Origin: Alphaproteobacteria bacterium Ga0077535
Lineage (GTDB): Bacteria > Pseudomonadota > Alphaproteobacteria > Caulobacterales > Aquidulcibacteraceae
Assembly (NCBI GenBank): GCA_001464425.1
Contig: LNEK01000006.1
Coordinates: 62,001-126,000, forward strand
Direction of reading: 5' to 3'
Length of the DNA: 64,000 nucleotides
Shown: positions 17,499-26,654 of the stretch, piece after piece
Layout: every line of letters starts with the position of its first letter
Position numbering within the stretch: the first letter of the stretch is position 1
Position numbers and translations under genes: made by a program
The notes under the pieces: generated by a model
The model's input: only the letters and a program-made list of their open reading frames with translations
Told to the model about the DNA's origin: nothing
Database searches by the model: none

Positions 17499-18422
17499 CT
17501 AGAGATAGTTCAACAAGCTGAGTTTTGAAAGCTCGGAGAAGGTTTTGGCCGCAGCTTCGTACTGCACCAGGAGCGACGAGAGCTTCACCGAGACTTCGGC
17601 GACGTCCGCATCGGCCTGATCGCCGATTTCCTTCAAGAGCAGGTTAGAGCGCTGTTGCAGGCGAACGCGCTCGCCTTCGAAGCGTGACTGCAACTGGCCC
17701 GCGCGGCCTTCTTCATTGGTGAATTTGGTGGCCTCGAGGTCCAGCCGCTCGGCCAGCGCCGTCAACGCAGCCGTGTCGCTGCCGCTGATCGGTTGGCCGA
17801 TCGTGCCGCCCGCGGCGGTCAGCAATTGCTTTAGGTCGGCAAAGGCATCGAACACGCCTTGCGACATTTCGGAGGCCTTGGCCGACAACACGATCGGCGT
17901 GCTGCCGCCGATGTCGATAGTCTGATTGCGCGCCGCCTCGTCGAAAATATCTTCCGGACCGGTCGCGGCGACCAGCGCGTCGAGCGACGTGACCTTCACC
18001 GGGCCATTGCCTTGGCGCTCGCCAGCAAAGAGCGGCTGGCCGTTCCAGGTTTCGTTCAACGCTGAAACGACGCTGCTGAAGGAGAGTTCAAGCTCGGTGG
18101 CGATGCCACGACCGTCATTGGCGCTGATGGCTTCACGGATCGATTGCGACAAGAGCCGCGATGCAGCTGAGACTTGCCCAAGCGCCGCCGCTTGCACGCC
18201 GAAACGTGCTTGTAATTGGTTGATGACGGAGCCGCGTGCGTCGGAGGTGGCTTTCAAGCTTTGCGCATTGAGCAAGCGGCTGGAGCCGCCGCCAAATCCG
18301 AGCAAGTCGTTGTGCGCCGCGCCGGAAGCGACCTGACGTTGCAAGTCGGCCAACTGGCTGGTGATGCGCCGCACGTCGAGCTGCGCTTGCGTGGTGAACC
18401 GGAATGTCAGTGCGCCGCTCAC
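17499..18422 (-). CDS. flgL: Flagellar hook-filament junction protein FlgL
   Basis: A 307-residue flagellin-like axial protein. N-terminus (TFRFTTQAQLDVRRITSQLADLQRQVASG) and C-terminus (LSSLLVQYEAAAKTFSELSKLSLLNYL) are the paired D0/D1 coiled helices that pack into the hook-filament junction. Nine bases separate it from the end of flgK, so both are in one operon under the sigma-54 promoter at 20713-20727. Secreted through the flagellar export gate. Confidence 0.9.
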   Translation of the reverse strand: MSGALTFRFTTQAQLDVRRITSQLADLQRQVASGAAHNDLLGFGGGSSRLLNAQSLKATSDARGSVINQLQARFGVQAAALGQVSAASRLLSQSIREAISANDGRGIATELELSFSSVVSALNETWNGQPLFAGERQGNGPVKVTSLDALVAATGPEDIFDEAARNQTIDIGGSTPIVLSAKASEMSQGVFDAFADLKQLLTAAGGTIGQPISGSDTAALTALAERLDLEATKFTNEEGRAGQLQSRFEGERVRLQQRSNLLLKEIGDQADADVAEVSVKLSSLLVQYEAAAKTFSELSKLSLLNYL

Positions 18423-18431
18423 GGCGTCCTC

Positions 18432-20544
18432 CTATCGGTAGCCAAGCGACAACAAGACGTCGAGCATCTCGGTGGCCGCTTGAATGACGCGCGCCGACGC
18501 GGCGTACGCGTTCTGAAACACGGTCATTTTCATGAGTTCGTCGTCGAGCGTGACACCTTCGACCTGCGCGCGGCGATCGGCGGCGGCCGTGGCGACCGCT
18601 TGTGCGCCGACAGCGGCGCGGTTGGCGTCGTTGGCAAGGCGCCCGGCTTCGCCGCCAAGGCGCGCGGCGTAAATAGCGAGCGTTGTCGATTGCGCGCCCA
18701 GAACGCCCGCGGCGGAAAAGCTGCGAGTGCTGTCGCGCGCCGTGACCAAGGCGGTCGAGCCGCGATTATCGCCGGCTTCAACAACGCGCTCGCCGATGTC
18801 GGCGGTGAGATCGGGGCGGCCGACAGCGAGGCGGCGCACGACCGGCTGTCGCGGACTTGGACAAGCCGTTGAGCGCCGTGAACGACACGCCGGTGGCGCC
18901 GCGTGTGGTGGAATCAGCGATGAGGTTCACGGTGAATGCAGCGCCGGGGGTGAATGTGACCTGCCCGGTGTTCGCATCCATCGCGAACGCGCCGTAGCCG
19001 CCGAGCCCAGTGGCGGGCGCGTTCAATTCAGCGAGCAGATCATCCCACGTCGCGCCGGGCGCGGCGAGCGCGCCGCTGATCGACACGGTGCGATCAGCGA
19101 CGATGCGGCCAGCCGAGTCGCGCACTTGGTACGTCATCGAGCCGCCGGCATTAAGGCCGTGCGCGTCTGTGCCGACTGAGCCGGTTTCGAAGAACATTGG
19201 CGTCGGCCGCGCGATGAGATCGTTGAGGCCGAAGAAGTGCGAGAAGCCACGGCCGGCCCGGTCGCTGGGATCGGTAGCGCTCTGCTGAATAACGGCGCCG
19301 CCATTGTTGCTCATGTTGAGCGAGAGCACGCCGCCGCTGAATGATGCGCTGCCCGACGGCGATGAGGCGCCCACCGCGGAGTTCAACGCAGAAACAAAAT
19401 CCGAGATCGTGCCGCCAGCGAAGCTGAACACGCCGGCTGGCGCTTCGGCTGTGATCGTCATCGCGTCGAAATCAATGCTGAGCCGATCCCGCAGCGTGCC
19501 GCCCGCATCAACAATACCGATCGTTGCTTCGCCATCGAAGCCGAGCGCGTCAGTACCGAGGAGGCCAGTTTGGCGACCGGTCATTTGCGAGACTGCCGGA
19601 TGTGAGGCGTTCTCGTTGTGCACCGCGTTCATGGCGTCGCCAAGCGCAGCGGAGAAGCCGCCAAGCGCTTCGGCTAAGCCGGCGAGATCCTTGTCACGCA
19701 CATCGAGCAGGCCTTTGATCGTGCCGCCCATCAGCATGGGTTCAAGATTGGAGAGCGTGCCGAGGCTTTCGTTGATGCGTATGACGCCGTGCGTGGTGAA
19801 GTCGGCGGAGTTCGGCGTGTAGCTCAAGGTTGCCGGCGTGACGCCCACGAGCAGCGCGCCGCCCGAGGTGCGCACATGCACGCCGCCCTCTTGCACGGGC
19901 GAGACGCGAACATCCAGAAGCACGGAGAGTTCGTCGATCAGCGCCGACTGCGCATTCTCTGCGCCGCTGGCGTCAGCGCCGGTGCGCTTGTTGAGACGAA
20001 TCTCTTCGTTCAGTTGCGCGATGCGATTGACCAGGCTCTGCGCTTCTTCGACGGCGTCGGCGATGCGCTGATCGGCTTCGGCGGTGAGGTCTTGCAGCGT
20101 CTGCCCGACGCGCTGAACTTCAGCGAAGGTCGATTGCAGCGCGCTGACGGCATCACCGCGCCGCAACGCGGACGCTGGATCGACGCCGATCTGCGTGAGG
20201 CCAGACCAGAAATTATCGAGGTAGGCGAACAGCGACGAGCTCCCGGCCGGATCGCCAAAGCTCGCTTGCGCGCGCGCGAGAATGTCAGAGCGTGCCGACG
20301 CCGCGCCGCGTGCGCCCTCCGCGATATAGCTTGCGGTCGCCAGGAAGCGATCGGCGGCGCGCTGGACGCCTGAGACCTGAACGCCAGCGCCAGCGCCCAA
20401 ATGGGTAAGCGGCGAGAGCGTGACCTCGGTGCGGACGAAGCCCGGCGTGTTGGCGTTGGCGATGTTCTGCGAAATGACGCCGAGGCCGGTCTGCGATGCC
20501 CGCAGACCTGAGAGGCCAGAGAGAAGGACGCTCGAAATACTCAT
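18432..20544 (-). CDS. flgK: Flagellar hook-associated protein FlgK, interrupted by a frameshift
   Basis: The N-terminal part is in one frame from ATG 20544 (SSVLLSGLSGLRASQTGLGVISQNIANANTPG) to about 18840, where it runs into a nonsense Arg/Pro tail. The proper C-terminus (LTADIGERVVEAGDN… to VIQAATEMLDVLLSLGYR) continues from about 18839 to 18432 in another frame. One extra base (or two missing) within about 18830-18845 explains it. Both halves are otherwise well conserved, so an assembly error or a very recent mutation is likely. FlgK joins hook to FlgL and filament; if truly broken the filament could not assemble. Confidence 0.85.
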
Positions 20545-20712
20545 GCGCGGCCACCCGGCAAAAGGCGCCTAGCGCGCGGCTGATTTTGCCGACCGCTGCG
20601 GGGCGGGTTCAAGCCCGCCGAAATGCGCCTAACGTATTGAAGCAAAACGCTTTCTCCGCACTCCCAAGCCGCCCGACGAGAGTCGCCGCAACGTGCCCTG
20701 CGCTTACCCCTC

Positions 20713-20727
20713 GCAAGGTCGGGGCCA
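20713..20727 (-). promoter_or_regulatory. Sigma-54 promoter for flgK-flgL
   Basis: On the minus strand this reads TGGCCCCGACCTTGC, with GG and GC exactly 10 bases apart as in the -24/-12 consensus (TGGCACG-N4-TTGC). It lies about 170 bases before flgK. Confidence 0.7.
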
Positions 20728-20737
20728 TGGTTAAGCA

Positions 20738-20756
20738 CCCGGCAGAAGCTGCCGGG
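20738..20756. promoter_or_regulatory. Candidate FlbD enhancer (ftr-like) palindrome
   Basis: Perfect inverted repeat CCCGGCAG-AAG-CTGCCGGG between the two sigma-54 promoters. The CGGC…GCCG arrangement resembles the ftr elements bound by FlbD in Caulobacter. It is about 110 bases upstream of the plus promoter and just upstream of the minus one. Assignment by analogy. Confidence 0.55.
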
Positions 20757-20795
20757 CTGCGGCGCTTATTGCCGGCCCCGCCCCTCAGCGACGAA

Positions 20796-20808
20796 AATCA
20801 GATCGTTG
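20796..20808. promoter_or_regulatory. IHF-like binding site
   Basis: AATCAGATCGTTG matches the IHF consensus WATCARNNNNTTR at every fixed position and adjoins an AT-rich stretch. Placed between the ftr-like palindrome and the plus sigma-54 promoter, it would bend DNA to bring FlbD to polymerase. Confidence 0.55.
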
Positions 20809-20838
20809 TTTTTATTATGTTTTGTTTGGTTAGCGACG

Positions 20839-20853
20839 TGGCCCGGCCCTTGC
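20839..20853 (+). promoter_or_regulatory. Sigma-54 promoter for fliK-flgD-flgE
   Basis: TGGCCCGGCCCTTGC matches the Caulobacter-type -24/-12 consensus at every fixed base with correct spacing. It is 38 bases before the fliK start. Confidence 0.8.
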
Positions 20854-20890
20854 TGATGGAACCTGGCGCACCGTGCGCCAGGGGGAGCGA

Positions 20891-22282
20891 ATGGATTTCG
20901 CGGCAGACGCCGTCATTGAGCTTGCGACGCCGCCGCGTCAGCCGGCGCGCGCGCCCGCGGACCGTTCAGGACCGAGCTTCGAAGATCACTTGAACGCCGC
21001 CGAAGATTCCCAGGCGACGCAGGAGGCGAACAACGCCTCGCGGGCGGAGACCAACGCTGCGCGCGACACGAATAATAATGTCGAGGCGAATGAGGATGCC
21101 GAGGCTCCGGCCGATTCCGGCCTGATGGTCGCTCAGCCCGCACCTCAGCCCGCCGCGCCGATATTGCTGCAATTGATCGATCTTGCCGGCGGGCCGATCA
21201 CTCCGCCAGCGCAACCGGCCCCGAGCGATGCAGCTGCAGCGCCGCCCGCTTTAGCTGGGGCGGCATCGGAGGCGCCGCCTGCCCCGCCGCCGATCATTGC
21301 GGCGGCGCCGCTAACGCCGGAAGCAGACAGCGAAACGCAACAGGCTGAGAGCACTGAAACTCAGGGCGTGCAGCAACCGGTCAAGCACGACACGGCGAAG
21401 ACCAACTCGGCAGCGGACACACCGATCGCTCCCGCGTCGGCTCAGACAACGCAACAACAGACGCCGATACAAGTTGCAACACCGCACACACCCGCGCAGC
21501 CAGCGCCAACGGCGACGCCTGCAGCACAGCCAGCCGCACCCGCGAATGCGATACAAGCCGCAGCGACCGTCACAGTGCCCACGCCGCGTCCTTCTAAAGC
21601 GCCAGTTGTAGAGGGCGGCAAAACCGATGCGCCGCGTGGTAACGCCAAGGCTGAAGCAGCCGCCGCGAAAGCCGCCGAACACGTGGCGGCGCAGAAACCG
21701 CAAGGCGCCGCGCCGAACGTCAGCGCCAACATCATTGACGCCGCGCTCCAAGCGGCGAACGCTACCGACGGCAGCTCCACGCAATCACAAGCACACTTGC
21801 AAGCGACCACGAGCACGGCGGCGGCGCACACTCAGCACGCTGTGCTCGATCAGAGCGTCGCACGCGCCGCGCCGGCAGCCGCTCAAGTGGCGCGCGAGAT
21901 CGTGCGCCGGTTCGACGGCGAGACGACGCGATTCGAATTGCGGCTTGATCCTCCAGAGCTTGGACGGGTCGAAGTGCGGCTTGAGGTTTCGCGTGATCAT
22001 CGTGTGACAGCGGTCGTCGCAGCTGATTCCCCGCAGGCGCTTTCAGAATTGGTGCGGCACGCGCGCGATTTGGAACAAGTGCTGCAATCGGCGGGCCTGC
22101 AACTCACAGAGAATGGATTGTCGTTCGATCTGCGCCAAAGCCGCGATGAAGGCGGCGACGGCGAACGAAGCGGCGGCAGCGCCGGAGCAGACGGCCAAGA
22201 ACAATTGACTGAGACGCCGGCGACTGCGCGGCCGATCGGTTTTGAACGTTGGCGCGGTGTCCGCGTCGACCTGATGATTTGA
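20891..22282 (+). CDS. fliK: Flagellar hook-length control protein FliK
   Basis: A 463-residue protein. Residues 20-350 are a long Ala/Pro/Thr/Gln-rich, low-complexity ruler-like region. The C-terminal 100 residues carry the Flg_hook domain (ETTRFELRLDPPELGRVEVRL…) that switches export from hook to filament proteins. ATG 20891 is preceded by GGGGGAG; a GTG at 20873 is possible but less likely. First gene after the sigma-54 promoter, followed 10 bases later by flgD. Confidence 0.9.
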   Translation: MDFAADAVIELATPPRQPARAPADRSGPSFEDHLNAAEDSQATQEANNASRAETNAARDTNNNVEANEDAEAPADSGLMVAQPAPQPAAPILLQLIDLAGGPITPPAQPAPSDAAAAPPALAGAASEAPPAPPPIIAAAPLTPEADSETQQAESTETQGVQQPVKHDTAKTNSAADTPIAPASAQTTQQQTPIQVATPHTPAQPAPTATPAAQPAAPANAIQAAATVTVPTPRPSKAPVVEGGKTDAPRGNAKAEAAAAKAAEHVAAQKPQGAAPNVSANIIDAALQAANATDGSSTQSQAHLQATTSTAAAHTQHAVLDQSVARAAPAAAQVAREIVRRFDGETTRFELRLDPPELGRVEVRLEVSRDHRVTAVVAADSPQALSELVRHARDLEQVLQSAGLQLTENGLSFDLRQSRDEGGDGERSGGSAGADGQEQLTETPATARPIGFERWRGVRVDLMI

Positions 22283-22292
22283 GGAGTTAGGG

Positions 22293-22952
22293 ATGCCTAT
22301 TGGAGGCGTAGCCACCGATCCGAACGTCACTGCCGCTGCGACCGATCGCAACCGGCTATCGGACAATTACGACACGTTCCTGCTGCTGCTGACGGCGCAA
22401 CTGCAGAACCAAGATCCGCTGGCGCCGATGGACTCGACGCAGTTCACGCAGCAGCTCGTGCAGTTCAGCCAAGTTGAACAGCAAATCCGCACCAACGAGC
22501 AGCTGGAGGGCCTCGTCGGCCAGTATCAAGCTGCCTCCGCCGGCGCCGCCCTCTCCTATCTGGGCAAGGACGCGATCATCGAGGCGAACGAGACGTACCT
22601 TGCAAACGGCGAAGCCAACTGGGCGTACAATCTGCCGACCAATGCTGAGAGCATGACGGTGCATGTGCGAGATATGAGCGGCCGTATCATCTACACGAGC
22701 ACGACCGAAGCGCGCACCAGCGGCGAACATCTGTTCACATGGGACGGCACGACCAATAGCGGCGGCACCGCGCAAGATGGCGTTTATGAGCTGACGTTCG
22801 AAGCACTGAACGCAGGCGGCACAGCGGTCACACCAACTGTCAACGTGCGTGAGACTATCATGGGCGTAGATTTCTCCAGCGGCACGCCGGTGGTGATCAC
22901 GCCTTCAGGCACACGCTCGATCGATCAAATTCGATCAGTGCTGAACGGCTAA
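22293..22952 (+). CDS. flgD: Flagellar hook assembly scaffold FlgD
   Basis: A 219-residue hook cap protein. The N-terminal FLLLLTAQLQNQDPLAPMDSTQFTQQLVQFSQVEQ block is diagnostic, followed by Tudor/FNIII-like beta domains (TFTWDGTTNSGG-type turn visible as LFTWDGTTNSGGTAQDG). GAGGAG precedes ATG. It caps the growing hook while FlgE subunits add. Confidence 0.93.
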   Translation: MPIGGVATDPNVTAAATDRNRLSDNYDTFLLLLTAQLQNQDPLAPMDSTQFTQQLVQFSQVEQQIRTNEQLEGLVGQYQAASAGAALSYLGKDAIIEANETYLANGEANWAYNLPTNAESMTVHVRDMSGRIIYTSTTEARTSGEHLFTWDGTTNSGGTAQDGVYELTFEALNAGGTAVTPTVNVRETIMGVDFSSGTPVVITPSGTRSIDQIRSVLNG

Positions 22953-23058
22953 GGAATTCAACGCTGGCCGAATGCCGGCGTGCGACTACGCGCAGAAGCG
23001 CTCCATCAAAGACTTAACCGCCGCGCGGCAGGGACGCACGCGGCAATGGAGCTGGACA

Positions 23059-24366
23059 ATGTCGATCTATACCGCGTTGCGTGCGGGCGTTTCCGGCCTC
23101 ACGGCCAATTCGAGCGCTCTTGCCGTTATCTCCGACAACATCGCCAACGTGAACACGGTTGGCTACAAGCGCTCGGGCGTCGATTTCAGCGCGCTCGTCA
23201 ACGCGCAGAACTCGAACACGACATATAACGCCGGCGGCGTGCTGCCGCTGACGCGTCAGCAGATTTCGCTGCAGGGTTCGCTTGAGCAATCGCGCTCGAC
23301 GACCGACCTTGCGATCTCCGGCGATGGTTTCTTCATCGTCTCGCCGAACAACCAGCAGCTCTCCAATGGCGGCTCGGTGCTGTTTACGCGCGCGGGTTCG
23401 TTCACGATCGACGCCAACGGTTACATGGTCAACGCGCAGGGCCTCTTCTTGCAAGGCTGGCCAGTGAACAGCGACGGCAGCGTCGTCTCCTCCCCTACCT
23501 CGCTCTCGGCGATCGAGCCGATCAACATTTCCGGCGTCGGCGGCTTGGCCGAGCCCACCGGAAACGTCGGCATCAACGCCAACCTGAATTCCGACCAGAC
23601 TGCATATGGCGGCGCCTACACCGCTGGCGACATGGCGACCGGTACGGTGACGCCACAGTTCGAAAGCTCGCTCGAAGTGTTCGACAGCTTGGGCGCACCG
23701 CGCAGCGTCGCATTCGGCTTCTTGAAGACGGGCCCGAACGTTTGGCAAGTGGAAGCTTACGCACGACCGAACACCAACATTACGGGCGGCGGCGGCACGG
23801 GCGGTCTACTCGCCAGCGGCACTCTGACCTTCAACACCGATGGCACCGTGGCTTCCGTCACCGGCTCGATCGGCTCCACGTTCTCTATTCCGTGGGCCAC
23901 GTCCACTGGCGCGTCCGCACAGGACATCGATCTCGACCTCGAAAGCGGCATGACGCAATTCGCCAAGAGCTTCGGCGTCACCAGCGTCACCGCTGACGGC
24001 GTGCCGCCCGGCGATCTCGTCGGCCTCGTGCTCGAAGGCGATGGCTTCTTGACTGCGCAATTCTCAAACGGCCGCGCCCGCGCGCTCTACCAGATCCCGC
24101 TGGCGACGTTTCTCAACCCGAACGGTCTTTCGGCGGACCAAGGCGGCGCTTTCCGCACGTCGCTGGAATCTGGCCTCTACAACATCAACTCCGCCAACGC
24201 GGGCGGCGCTGGCCGCATGGTGTCAGGCGCGCTCGAAGCTTCCAACGTCGATCTCGCGGCGGAGTTCACGAACCTTATCACAACGCAACGCGCCTACTCT
24301 GCAGCATCGCGCATCATCACAACGGCCGACCAAATGTTGGAAGAACTCCTGATGATCAAGCGCTAG
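23059..24366 (+). CDS. flgE: Flagellar hook protein FlgE
   Basis: A 435-residue axial protein. The start ATG 23059 gives the conserved MSIYTALRAGVSGLTANSSALAVISDNIANVNTVGYK opening; the frame is open upstream to 22972 but that extension is not conserved-looking. The C-terminus (ASNVDLAAEFTNLITTQRAYSAASRIITTADQML) is the paired helix of rod/hook proteins. Polymerises into the hook. Neighbour sciP directly downstream, as in Caulobacter. Confidence 0.95.
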   Translation: MSIYTALRAGVSGLTANSSALAVISDNIANVNTVGYKRSGVDFSALVNAQNSNTTYNAGGVLPLTRQQISLQGSLEQSRSTTDLAISGDGFFIVSPNNQQLSNGGSVLFTRAGSFTIDANGYMVNAQGLFLQGWPVNSDGSVVSSPTSLSAIEPINISGVGGLAEPTGNVGINANLNSDQTAYGGAYTAGDMATGTVTPQFESSLEVFDSLGAPRSVAFGFLKTGPNVWQVEAYARPNTNITGGGGTGGLLASGTLTFNTDGTVASVTGSIGSTFSIPWATSTGASAQDIDLDLESGMTQFAKSFGVTSVTADGVPPGDLVGLVLEGDGFLTAQFSNGRARALYQIPLATFLNPNGLSADQGGAFRTSLESGLYNINSANAGGAGRMVSGALEASNVDLAAEFTNLITTQRAYSAASRIITTADQMLEELLMIKR

Positions 24367-24510
24367 TCGAATAAAGTCTCCGGGTAAGAAATGAGTAAGA
24401 CACTCATGTTCTAATTCGAGACATGCGCCTCTGCGGATTCGCTTCCGCTCTTAGTCGTTTCTTTAGCGCCCCGAGTTATGGTGGAGCGTAAGAACGAGGA
24501 GAAAGGCGCC

Positions 24511-24792
24511 ATGCAGAAGCAACGCCGCTATGATGGGGTGGTGATGGGTCCCGACGGGAATCCCCTCACTTTGGACGATCTGCCGCCTCCGGGCACGACG
24601 CGTTGGGTTATCCGACGCAAGGCAGAAGTAGTCGCCGCGGTTCGCGGTGGCCTGCTCACGCTCGAAGACGCGTGCGCACGGTACGGGCTCTCTGAAGAAG
24701 AGTTCGACACCTGGCGTAAGTCGATCGAGAAGCACGGCCTCCCGGGCCTGCGCACCACGCGCATTCAGCACTATCGCGGCGCCGGCATGTAA
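24511..24792 (+). CDS. sciP: SciP, small CtrA-inhibiting regulator (DUF1153)
   Basis: A 93-residue helix-turn-helix protein. The family core is clear: GPDGNPLTLDDLPPPGTTRWVIRRKAEVV followed by VRGGLLTLEDACARYGLSEEEFDTW. In Caulobacter SciP binds CtrA and blocks its access to polymerase, switching off flagellar and other CtrA genes in new swarmer cells. GAGGAG precedes ATG 24511; an in-frame ATG at 24478 is an alternative. A GANTC site (24435-24439) lies in the promoter region. A terminator follows. Confidence 0.9.
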   Translation: MQKQRRYDGVVMGPDGNPLTLDDLPPPGTTRWVIRRKAEVVAAVRGGLLTLEDACARYGLSEEEFDTWRKSIEKHGLPGLRTTRIQHYRGAGM

Positions 24793-24833
24793 GCCGGCCC
24801 CGCGCCTCGCGGCGCGGGCCACCGCAACGTAAG

Positions 24834-24859
24834 GCCCTCGCCTCACCGCGAGGGCTTTT
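24834..24859 (+). terminator. Rho-independent terminator after sciP
   Basis: GCCCTCGC pairs perfectly with GCGAGGGC around a 6-base loop and is followed by TTTT. Another GC-rich hairpin (about 24796-24820) precedes it. Both lie just after the sciP stop. Confidence 0.85.
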
Positions 24860-24933
24860 GCGCGTCTGCCGAATGAATCTGGGTCCCGGCTCAAAGGCCG
24901 GGACATGGATCGCGGCCAGGTCGGCGATCATGC

Positions 24934-24948
24934 TTAACGATTGTTTCA
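24934..24948 (+). promoter_or_regulatory. CtrA-box-like site before fliF
   Basis: TTAACGATTGTTTCA has the TTAA-N7-TTAA layout with one mismatch in the second half. It lies about 85 bases before fliF. In Caulobacter the fliF operon is directly activated by CtrA from such a box; a GANTC site at 24886-24890 is nearby. Confidence 0.5.
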
Positions 24949-25029
24949 CGCCCACCGGGCAATTTCTGCCGACCGGCGAGATTTGCCCAGTGAGGCGAGT
25001 CGCGCCCGACGTATGTGCAGAGGCTGGGC

Positions 25030-26649
25030 GTGAACGGTTTCGCGGACTTATTGCTGAAAGCAGGACCGACCAGGCTCTATGCCGGGCTCGGCATCGCCGC
25101 GGTGATCGCGGCAGTGCTGTTCACGCTCGTGCTGCGCATGGGCGGCGAAGAAAAATCACTGCTGTTCGCCGGCGTCGACATGCGCGAGGCCGGCACGATC
25201 ACGCAGCGGCTCGAGCAAGCTGAAATTCCCTACGAACTCCGCGGCGACGGAACCTCGATCTTTGTCGCGCGCTCGCGGGTGCTTGAAGCACGGATGATGC
25301 TCTCGGCCGAGGGCCTACCCTCACGCGGCTCCATCGGCTACGAAATTTTCGATGAGCCGGACGCGCTCGGCCAGACGCAATTTCAACAGAATATAAATCG
25401 GCTGCGCGCGCTCGAGGGCGAGCTCGCGCGCACGATCGGCTCGCTTGACGGGATTTCATCCGCGCGCGTCCATTTGGTTCTGCCTGAGCGGCAATTGTTT
25501 GCACGTGACGCTGAACAGCCCTCCGCTTCGATCGTACTCGGCCTGCGCCGCGACGAACTTACCGCGGGCCAGGTGCGCGCCATCCGAAACCTCGTCGCAA
25601 GCGCAACGCCAGGCCTGACCACCAGCCGCGTCACCATCCTGGACGAGACCGGACGTTTGCTCGCCGCCGCGCAGAGCGAAGACGGCGCCGTCGCCGAAGG
25701 CATCGACTCGCGCCAAACCGCCACCGAAGAGCGCATCCGCCGCACTGTCACCGATATCGTCGAAGGCATTGTCGGCCAGGGCAATGCGCGCGTGCAGGTT
25801 ACGGCGGAGATGGATTTCAACCGCGTCAGCGAAACCTCGGAGCGCTTCGATCCGGAAGGTCGCGTGGTGCGGTCGACCACGACCTCAGAAGATACGTCCG
25901 AGCAACGCGGGGCCGGACAAGGCTCAACGGCTGGCGCCAACGTGCCGGACGCTGGCGCATCGCCCTCCTCCGCTTCTGGCGGACCGAGCAGCAATTCGAG
26001 CCAAGAAACGGTCAACTATGAGATCTCGCGCACGACCCGCACGGAAGTCAGTGAGGGCGGGCGCATTCGCCGGCTTTCGGTCGCGGTCGCGGTCGACGGC
26101 GTCACGACGCCGGGCGCGGATGGCGCCGCGCCGGCTTATGCGGCGCGCAGTGAAGAAGAGATGCAGCGCTTGACGGCGCTGGTGCGCTCCGCTGTCGGCT
26201 TCAACACCGAACGCGGCGACATCGTGGAAGTCGTGAACACGCAATTTGCGCGCGTCGCGCCCCCAGGCGGCGAAGTCGCCGAGCCAGGCATGCTTGCGTT
26301 TTTGGGTGACTTGGACGTGATGCGCATCATCGAGATCGTCGCTGCGCTTATTGCGTCTTTGGCGTTCGTGTTCTTCGTATTGCGGCCGCTGATCGGCGGC
26401 CTCATTCGCGGCGGTGGCGGCAGCGCGCCTGCCCTTCCGGCTGGCGCGACGGGCGTGCCCGCCTTGCCGGGCCCGAGCGGCGCGGTGGCGGCGCTCTCTG
26501 CGCCCGACCAGAACGAAGCTTCGATCGACATCGCGCAGATCCAGGGCCGCGTGCGCGCGTCATCGGTCAAGAAAGTTGCTGAAGTCGTCGACCAGCATCC
26601 GGATGAATCGATTCAGATCATCCGCGGCTGGCTGAACAACGCGATGTGA
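25030..26649 (+). CDS. fliF: Flagellar MS-ring protein FliF
   Basis: A 539-residue membrane protein. A first transmembrane helix at about 17-38, YscJ/FliF ring-building domains ([24 protein letters not shown]…, [20 protein letters not shown]), a Ser/Gly-rich periplasmic linker and a second transmembrane helix near 430-455 are followed by a cytoplasmic tail that binds FliG. GTG 25030 is preferred (AGAGG ahead; family opening is NGF-like); GTG 25015 is possible. First gene of the fliF-fliG-fliH-fliN-flbD-flhA run. Confidence 0.93.
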   Translation: MNGFADLLLKAGPTRLYAGLGIAAVIAAVLFTLVLRMGGEEKSLLFAGVDMREAGTITQRLEQAEIPYELRGDGTSIFVARSRVLEARMMLSAEGLPSRGSIGYEIFDEPDALGQTQFQQNINRLRALEGELARTIGSLDGISSARVHLVLPERQLFARDAEQPSASIVLGLRRDELTAGQVRAIRNLVASATPGLTTSRVTILDETGRLLAAAQSEDGAVAEGIDSRQTATEERIRRTVTDIVEGIVGQGNARVQVTAEMDFNRVSETSERFDPEGRVVRSTTTSEDTSEQRGAGQGSTAGANVPDAGASPSSASGGPSSNSSQETVNYEISRTTRTEVSEGGRIRRLSVAVAVDGVTTPGADGAAPAYAARSEEEMQRLTALVRSAVGFNTERGDIVEVVNTQFARVAPPGGEVAEPGMLAFLGDLDVMRIIEIVAALIASLAFVFFVLRPLIGGLIRGGGGSAPALPAGATGVPALPGPSGAVAALSAPDQNEASIDIAQIQGRVRASSVKKVAEVVDQHPDESIQIIRGWLNNAM

Positions 26650-26654
26650 CGCCG

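Larger units (their letters stand above)
20545..20890. other. Divergent flagellar control region (flgK-flgL / fliK-flgD-flgE)
   Basis: No gene. It contains a minus-strand sigma-54 promoter (20713-20727), a FlbD-type palindrome (20738-20756), an IHF-like site with an AT-rich stretch (20796-20833) and a plus-strand sigma-54 promoter (20839-20853). A short inverted repeat GCGGG-ttcaa-GCCCGC lies near 20600. Confidence 0.7.

Noticed and set aside
22965-22979. Possible sigma-54 promoter directly before flgE
   Set aside because: GG-N10-GC spacing fits but the -12 part reads CGGC rather than TTGC; too weak to list.
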